DNA from: Fasciola hepatica
Lineage: Eukaryota > Platyhelminthes > Trematoda > Plagiorchiida > Fasciolidae
Assembly (NCBI GenBank): GCA_948099385.1
Contig: CANUEZ040000168.1
Coordinates: 3,697,001 to 3,761,000, forward strand
Direction: 5' to 3'
DNA length: 64,000 nucleotides
Under the pieces are notes generated by a model. The model was not told where the DNA came from. It saw only the letters and a program-made list of their open reading frames with translations, and did not search any database. The position numbers and the translations under genes are program-made. Below are positions 57,485-64,000 of this stretch, piece after piece. How positions within the stretch are numbered: position 1 is the stretch's first letter; every line of letters begins with the position of its first letter.

Positions 57485-57580
57485 CGGACAATTTAGGGCT
57501 GCCAATTAGCGCGAGGATTCGGACCCAGAACAGAAGGGTCTAAAGTCTATGGTGTAGACTGTTCGACCACCGCCGGTCGA
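57485..57580 (-). repeat. tRNA-derived SINE-like repeat, copy 3
   Basis: Complement of ACCACCGCCGGTC at the right edge and GCTGCCAATTAG.GCGAGGATTC on the left, aligned with copy 1 (11810-11912). B box decayed to GGTCCGAATCC. A further GAGGTTCGAATCCCG at 57591-57605 on the plus strand is a second, oppositely oriented B-box-like sequence. Confidence 0.62.
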
Positions 57581-57605
57581 TCAACCAGTATGAGGTTCGA
57601 ATCCC

Positions 57606-58959
57606 GAACTCTGCCAACTTCGGCTGTACAGAGTAGTTAGCTGTCGCGCGACCCGCCCCCTACCTCATCTATTCAGGTCATACGTGGGTCTCCCCCAATT
57701 TGGGAACCAGGGTCACTGTAGCAGATTTGGTCGGATGACGCAGTGCCTTTTCGTGGTTATAGCTATACTGGCTCCAATACATCCACACACAAAGCATGGG
57801 ACTGAAAAGAAAAAAATCGGGGATACGTTGTTGTTTTCCATTCGTGCCAATCTAGCGTTAGTCAAATGCACGTCCGATGCACTATTTGCGTGTTCTTTAC
57901 ATTGCCGCTCTACTGTTCTTCGAACGGGAACTACGCGTGATCGAAAGTAGAATGCTCGCCCTTCGCAGAAACAGACACCTTACTTCACACCGTTCGGTCC
58001 AATCCCAGATGAATTCGCCTATAGTGAACCTCTGTTCTTTTTACAGCCAGGACAGTGAATTACGCCTGAATTCTGGACTGTGTTCATCCAGCTTGGTGCG
58101 TGGGTGACAGCATCAAACTCGATGATCATGAAGTTGTGAAAACAGGATAGATAGGTGTTTCCTTTGTGTCCCCGTAGGCAATCGAACCATACAGGGCAGA
58201 GGCAACGTGGTACAAGATAACATCTCTGCGACTGCTATATACTTTCGTCCAATAGCGCACTTTTAATCATTGTGGAACAACAAACGGAAACCCCACAAAG
58301 TAGAAGTTCTTGAGCCCAAATCACAGTTGGTGGAAGTGGAGGGGAGTGGAACAGCATGCACGGTCAGTCACCGAAGTAAACTGGTACAGATGAAGTTCGA
58401 GTTCATCAACCACTGACCCAAGTTAGTTGATTATTGCCAACAACCGGCGCATCGATCGAGGTTTGCGAACAGGAAAATGACTTGATTAAAATAAAAGGCG
58501 AAGCAGTTCTGACTCGCGCGAAAATAAATATTGACACTACGGTGGGGGCGGACAATAAACTTCTGTCACTCGACCCGCTATCATGCATGACCTTTCAAGA
58601 CCAGATGTGGCTCTCCACTCCAAGCCTCCGGATCAGATGACCGGTCATCCCTAATAGCGCACTAGGCTTTCGGGGCTATGGGGTATATCCTTTTCACCGG
58701 ACTCGCGCGCAGACATGTGAAAAAAACAATAATAGATGAATACGTGGAACCACGTGGGTCACACGCAAGTAGATCTGCACAATTAGCGTAGTCCATATAG
58801 TTGGTGGACGATAAGCTGTTTATCCAAATGTTTTTCTATGCTTCCCTTTGAACCAAATCACTTAGGAGGCCAAATTTGCCATGCTGGTGAATCAACGCAC
58901 TACTATATTGAACATGAACACGATTTTCAAACACAGCTTATTGAATATGACTAATCATG
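57606..58959. other. No gene recognised
   Basis: No motif, no window repeat and no RNA gene seen. Confidence 0.45.
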
Positions 58960-59110
58960 CAATCTCAACATTCAATTTCCCACTGAAACCCATGGAAACA
59001 CTGAATAGAGCTGTTTCATCCTTATCAAGAATCATCAGCGGTGCACATCCACTGAGCCCAGACGGGGACTCGAACCCGGGGGTGAACGATTGTGATGATG
59101 AATCATATTA
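58960..59110 (+). repeat. Box-B repeat family R, copy 3
   Basis: The best-formed copy: CACTGAAACCCATGGAAACA, TCATCCTTATCAAGAATCAT, CAGCGGTGCACATCCACTGA, GGGGACTCGAACCCGGGGGT, GAACGATTGTGATGATGAAT. The complement of GACTCGAACCCGG is a polymerase III B box (GGTTCGAGTCC). Confidence 0.72.
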
Positions 59111-59299
59111 TACAAACATAATCTCCTACTATTCGTGGAAAAGTAGTAGTCAAACTCTGCAGGCTGTGTTATAACGGAATGTCTTTGTTGTACTTAGGCC
59201 CCTACAGAGAAGTTACCCATCACAGGAGTCAGTCGTTGTGCGAAAAACGGATTTCTACCGTTCAAAGCCAGTGACGAGAGGTGCTATATTATGTAGTGT

Positions 59300-59515
59300 A
59301 TATGTTCGACAAACCGCTGAGGGACATCCCGTATAGTAGTATTTGGGTGTTTGATTCACAATCGCCCACCCCAGGTTCGAGTCTCCGTTGGGGCTTGGTG
59401 AATGCGCACTGCAGCTGATGATTCCTAACAAGGATAAAACAGCTGCACAGTGCCTCCGTGGTCTTCAATGGCGAGCTGAGCATTGGAACTTTATGGCGAA
59501 TCATATTACACACAC
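59300..59515 (-). repeat. Box-B repeat family R, copy 4 (inverted)
   Basis: The complement of copy 3, about 200 bases away: CAGGTTCGAGTCTCCGTTGG, GATGATTCCTAACAAGGATA, TGGTCTTCAATGGCGAGC. B box on the plus strand is GGTTCGAGTCT. Copies 3 and 4 face each other and could form an inverted-repeat transcript. Confidence 0.7.
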
Positions 59516-59860
59516 CTGATTCCTACTACTCATTTACACAGCCTACTTGCGTCCGCTTATCCCGAATAAAGCGAAATACTATTAAACTAGTCCTGAATTA
59601 ATGACGAATAATAAAGGATAACAGACGACCATGATTACGAAACACAGTGATCGTTGAAAAAGCATGTAACATGAAGAAATTTTTTTCGATATATCACTTC
59701 AGCCATTTACATAAATACAGCTGGGTAAATGAGAGCATCTGGGCGACTACAGTCCCCAATGTACAAGCTCTCCCCAGTCCCTCTTCTTTCACACCTTCGT
59801 TTTTAACACCTGTCTTCTCACGCCATACAGTGACACGTTTCACACTTTCTGTCATTCACA

Positions 59861-59861
<1 letters not shown>

Positions 59862-59938
<77 letters not shown>
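59862..59938. repeat. (AC)n microsatellite
   Basis: About 77 bases of AC. Frames across it are artefacts. Confidence 0.98.
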
Positions 59939-59940
<2 letters not shown>

Positions 59941-62469
59941 AGCCACTTGTCTGATCAGGACGCTATGCATGACGTACGAATTCGATTCGGCTGCCTCGGC
60001 TAAAGGGCTGAACACATGGTAGATACGATTCCGTAGCACCACCACCAACAATAGTAATGACAATAATAAACATGTCACATCAAAAGAACGAATGCATAGC
60101 CAAGTGTCAACAATGCGACTGATTGGTCCCCACCTGATCCGGTTTGATATTTTTCAAGTCGACCAATGAGATTTTATCTGACGGTTGGATACGATCATAA
60201 TCCGCTGGATTGATGAAAGTGAGCGGCAACATGCCTTGTTTTTTCAGATTAGTTTCTATTTTCCGCGCGCGTACACAATAGCGTCAAAGTTGACCGGGAA
60301 CGAGCAAGTGGTAGTGGAGTTGGGATTCGGAAGGAGTGGGGGGGGGGGGAGAGAGGGCGGCATCGAGTGTAGTGACAATGGAAAATAAAACAGCTGAACT
60401 GTGTACAACATTTGAGATTAGTACGCAAAGAAACAACCAACTGTTGAGTTTTTTCATTCGGAGAACCGGTTAAATCAAGAACAAAGTGCATTAATGCCAG
60501 AAAAACTACACCGAATTCACTGGTTCGTTTCAGAGCGAACTGAGGACAAGAAATAACACTTGAAATTTAGGATTCAATGTTAACACTTGTCGCGTTAGTG
60601 GATAACTTTACTTCCCTATTTTTTCTCCGCCATCGACACGCATGACGGGTCCGTTGCTTACCTCTGATTGATCCGCTTTGGCTTCGTTCTTTGTTTCGTG
60701 GTAATTACCGAGGACGCTAGTTGCATTCGGCCTCCTAAGAGACAGCGAACCTATTTTCAGTTTCTTGTTCAGCTCCCTTAAGTGTGTCTGTCGCAAACTG
60801 TGCCAGGTTTTCTCGCCTTATCTATGGCTGATTCGTAGCCAACACGTAGCCTCTCCTTTCTAGCAAACCAACACCATCAAAATGAGTAACGGGATGCGGG
60901 CAGAAAACCTGTCCGGTACCGAGCCGAAGGCCTGAGACAACGGAAACACGAACGACAGGAAAGCCGTTCGATGGAACGAGAGGTGAATGGTGTTGAGTGG
61001 TGTTTATTTTCGACACCAGCCCAACAGAAGGCTTGGTCGCCCGCACCAGTTGGACCAATAGATTTGGTGCAACAACTGGCTACATGGATCGACGCCGCAT
61101 ATAACCACTATTTTATGCTAATAAAAACGAGATTGTTCGCGAGCAGAGGCGTTCTACCTCATCAGGGTGGGACAGTTCAAAACACTAGCTAGCGGGTAGC
61201 CTACCATACGTCATAGTGTATTTTGATTCAAGGATCATAAATTGTGTGACCACGGATCCTGAAATTCAGCCACAATTCACTGCATCACCCCGTCCTTCGA
61301 TTGTCGAGCCTAGGGTTTTGTGACTCATTGTTAAATCGGATTCACGTTTACTATGGTCATTATTCAACCACAAAAAGTCCTCCAAAACAACGCCAGGAAC
61401 GAAAATGGGAGAAACATTATGTTGTGATGAACTCGATTTGGTAAAAAAAATAACGAATTGTTCTGACACATCTATTTATGGGAACTGTGATCGACTGAGT
61501 TGGAAAGCACTTCCAAATAATTAAACCCACAGATGACAGACCCACTGGACTGATGGTTCAAAATCAGTTGAAGGGTGGAGATCGACCAACAGAACCTTGA
61601 CAGGGTTCAAACTGATCTGAGTCCGAACCTAATGCTGTTTGCGAGGCGTTTGGATGTAGGCTAGGTTAACTGCTCACTAGTTTCCACAAAAGGATCATTC
61701 ATATCGGTTCCTGGGGGAAACTGCCTTCCAAACTGTAACAAACTGTGTGTAAGGGTATTGGGTGATACCACCAATAGACGGTCTACTTTCGTTAGCAGAC
61801 AGCCCGTCATCGCCCGTCCGAAATCGACGGCAGGGCTGGAGTCCGCGAGGCGGATCGATGACCCAGTTAGCTCGTGACAGAATGGAACGAAATCAACGAA
61901 CAAGCTGCCAACAATTGTCCTAACCGAACGGGACGAAATCAGACAATCGGGTTTGGAGCTAAAGGAAACACCTAAAAAACCCGGTTAGGGAAAACGTTTT
62001 GGACCAATACGCTTCGTACAATCTCTGACTGCGGTCACCTGGTATCCTAATATAAACTGTCTATTTTATGCTAACGAGTCAAGATGGTTCGGAAGCAGAA
62101 GTGAAGAGTGCAAACAAATGCCCGGTCGAAAAGAACACTGCTTTGAGTAGGTATCTACGAGGCTTGGACGATGTGTGGTTGACGTTTGTAGCTGGTAAAA
62201 TCTGATGTCGTTGACAGCTATATATGTCCGGTACCGGCGCTACTGTTCATTCTGTCGTCGCTGACATTTCCGCATTCCCCTTGCACGCTTTTCAGCCGAA
62301 TGAGATCAATGGAAGGATGACAGGTTGACTACGGGGACTAATAATAACTACTTCAATTAATCGTTCTGTAGACTGTTTTAACCGAATATAATCTGCATGA
62401 TCAACTGCGCCTATTAGAAGTGATAGTGACTGGATTTGTGGACAGTTAGTGAACATCAGACCCGAAAAC
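59939..62469. other. No gene recognised
   Basis: 61085-61130 and 62050-62100 share CTATTTTATGCTAA and neighbouring words (a small repeat, origin unknown). The minus frame 61661-61903 (80 residues) is protein-like but unassigned. Confidence 0.4.
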
Positions 62470-63145
62470 ACACTGCAGCAAGGTTAACCAATTCTTTGCA
62501 TCCCAAGGATGGAGGCGTAGCTTCGATATCAGAGTTAAAAAAAACTCCGCGTGATCCGTGGCAGGGAATCGTGTGAATCGGTGATGGTACCGACGTACAA
62601 TAAAGGTGACAGGTTCACTAGTGAAAATCAGTCAGTAGTATAGTATCCAAACTACTCACCGGGATTATTCTGAGACGGTTATTAAACGCCTGTGAAAAGT
62701 GTACGTGAGAATCACACCGGTTTTAGACCCGGTTGGGTTGGTATCGCTCACATTGTCATCTCAATACAAATTTTAGAGCACAGAGACACCTTCCGTGGAC
62801 TGACAGTCTCTGCCTTTTTAGATCTAGATGCAGCGCTAAGCCCAGCCGACCGAACAGTTCTCCGGAGCAGCCTCTCAGTGAAAGGGGTGCAAGAGAAATT
62901 TACTTATCTTTCCAATCGTTGTGTGCGAACAGCCGAAGTTCAGTTCGGGGTCAGGGAGATTTTTCACTCGAGTTCATAACGAGAAGTGGTGTGCGTCAGG
63001 AGTGTCTTCCATCACCCTTGTAATGATTCTGGAGATAGCTCAATACCGGCGGTAATGACCTGCTCTCAGACAGTAAACTATTTGACTTAAAATGCGAGGA
63101 TGATTTTGCGCTTCTTGGTGAAAACCCAGGATAGTTTCAAGTTTT

Positions 63146-63150
63146 TCTAG

Positions 63151-63189
<39 letters not shown>

Positions 63190-63343
63190 GTTATTATTAT
63201 ACTTCACACTCGCCTGGTTCCAGACTGTGTGCCAAACAAAACAGTGCTACGGGGGAGAAAAGGGCTACATGGTGTGAGATTCCTTGGTTTGTTTGCGGGG
63301 GCAATAGTGCCAGACTGCTCAGGCCAAAGCACTTAGTCTAGAT
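63146..63343 (-). mobile_element. Small retroinsertion with (AAT)n tail and 7-bp target duplication
   Basis: TCTAGAT occurs at 63146-63152 and 63337-63343 and flanks sequence foreign to the LINE RT. On the minus strand the insert ends in (AAT)n, the complement of the ATT run at 63151-63200, as expected of a retrotransposed 3' end. The 130 bases before the tail resemble non-coding LINE 3' sequence or a SINE; I cannot say which. Confidence 0.75.
63153..63200. repeat. (ATT)n microsatellite tail
   Basis: About 16 ATT units with one GTT, forming the tail of the insertion described at 63146-63343. Confidence 0.95.
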
Positions 63344-63415
63344 AGTCAAACAGCATGGCACTGTTTGGAATCCGTCTTGCACCTCCAAAGTGCGAGGTGC
63401 TGCTGCAGGACTGGG

Positions 63416-64000
63416 TTGGTGTTGTCTCCAGATAGCACACAGGTAACACACTCAAGTCTCGATTCAATAAGACTGGATAAACACAAATCGAACTGGGCAA
63501 TAATATGCCACAGAGCACATGACACGATAACACAGAACACTGAAAATGCACGACACCTGCATCCTCACAGTGATAACGATACACTTGATTACTAGACAAG
63601 ATATAACACCTGAATGGGCTTTCCAGGGCCCGTAATCGTACAACAGAATGATCCGCGAACGAACTCGACTAGGCTAGCCCAATTGCAAACTAGATAGGGA
63701 AGACGAACGCGAAAACAATCGCACGTATATTCGTGATCAAATGATACAAGGGAAATGAGCTTTCAGCTCTGCTGCTTACAGCGTTCACAGGCAACCTTTT
63801 GAGAATGCGTGGATGGACCAATCAGAGAATGAAAACGGTAAGATAATGGAATGGGGAATTTTACAGCGGCGGAAGAATTCAAAATTTACCAATAAGTACG
63901 AGTGTTGGATTATTCAGTGGCACGGAGTTTTTTTGTACAAAAATAGGTCTCCCGCTAAAACCTGCACCCACGATTCGGGGGGAACGGTACTTTATCCCCA
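63416..64000. other. No gene recognised
   Basis: Follows the end of LINE similarity. No motif or repeat seen. Confidence 0.45.

Larger units (their letters stand above)
62470..63415 (+). pseudogene. LINE reverse transcriptase fragment interrupted by a small insertion
   Basis: Plus strand: MVPTYNKGDRFTSENQS (usual VPVYKKGDRxxCxNxRGIS), HTGFRPGWVGIAHIV (A-G-F-R-P-G-x-x-C), EHRDTFRGLTVSAFLDLDAA (F-L-D-F/L-x-A-A-F-D; last Asp lost), SLSVKGVQEKF, then FITRSGVRQECLPSP and LKCEDDFALLGENPG, where the catalytic Y/F-A-D-D has become CEDD (63090-63125), and FQVFLD at 63130-63150. After an insertion (63153-63336) it resumes with LDSQTALFGIRLAPPKCEVL and LQDW at 63344-63410. Frame changes throughout; a dead, 5'- and 3'-truncated copy. 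Confidence 0.84.

Noticed and set aside
59647..60078. Thr-His and Cys-Val repeat frames
   Set aside because: Translation of (AC)n.
61140..61175. CTGATGAGG on the minus strand as a hammerhead core
   Set aside because: No GAAA after a stem II and no closing stem; not a ribozyme.

Overview
The window is eukaryotic and looks like flatworm (neodermatan platyhelminth, fluke or tapeworm) repeat-rich DNA. This rests on a CsRn1-clade LTR retrotransposon (CHCC-type Gag box, tRNA-Trp-like primer site), fluke/tapeworm-type LINEs, several Penelope-like elements (PLEs) with GIY-YIG endonucleases, and tRNA-derived short repeats. Genus cannot be decided from sequence alone. Nothing bacterial is present (no operons, no rRNA genes), and no complete host gene was found.

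Layout. 1-5414: a nearly complete CsRn1-like element on the minus strand (gag, protease-RT, RNase H, integrase, both LTRs; pol broken by two frameshifts). 5565-7734: a short-LTR Ty3/gypsy element that has lost gag-protease-RT. 7760-8060: PLE scrap. 9580-10830: a second gypsy lineage (zinc knuckle, protease, RT). 11935-16870: an older CsRn1 copy cut into pieces by a LINE, PLE fragments and a short repeat. 19370-21000: a third gypsy lineage. 21080-23040: two halves of jockey/CR1-type LINEs in opposite orientation. 24260-25630: a Tc1/mariner transposon with recognisable terminal repeats. 26850-28201: the one convincing host-type signal, a rhodopsin-family GPCR (TM1-TM5 in one frame, TM6 in a separate exon), probably decayed. 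30590-30860 and 37805-38005: possible host exons. 33060-33545: isolated PLE terminal repeat. 35290-36340: LINE. 38046-39420: Tigger/pogo transposase remnant. 44875-48720: a LINE (endonuclease plus RT) split by a 5'-truncated PLE at about 46245-47645. 51735-54800: a PLE with about 210-bp inverted terminal repeats followed by an internally deleted relative. 62470-63415: a LINE interrupted by a small retroinsertion with a 7-bp target duplication.

Most coding sequence belongs to mobile elements, nearly all defective. The elements relate to each other by nesting, which gives a relative order: the 11.9-16.9 kb CsRn1 copy is older than the LINE and PLE pieces inside it, the LINE at 44.9-48.7 kb is older than its PLE, and the LTRs of the 1-5414 element (about 13 mismatches in 285 bases by eye) make it comparatively young. 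Long stretches between elements have no coding signal I can support and are listed as such. All calls come from reading translations by eye; no database search was possible.
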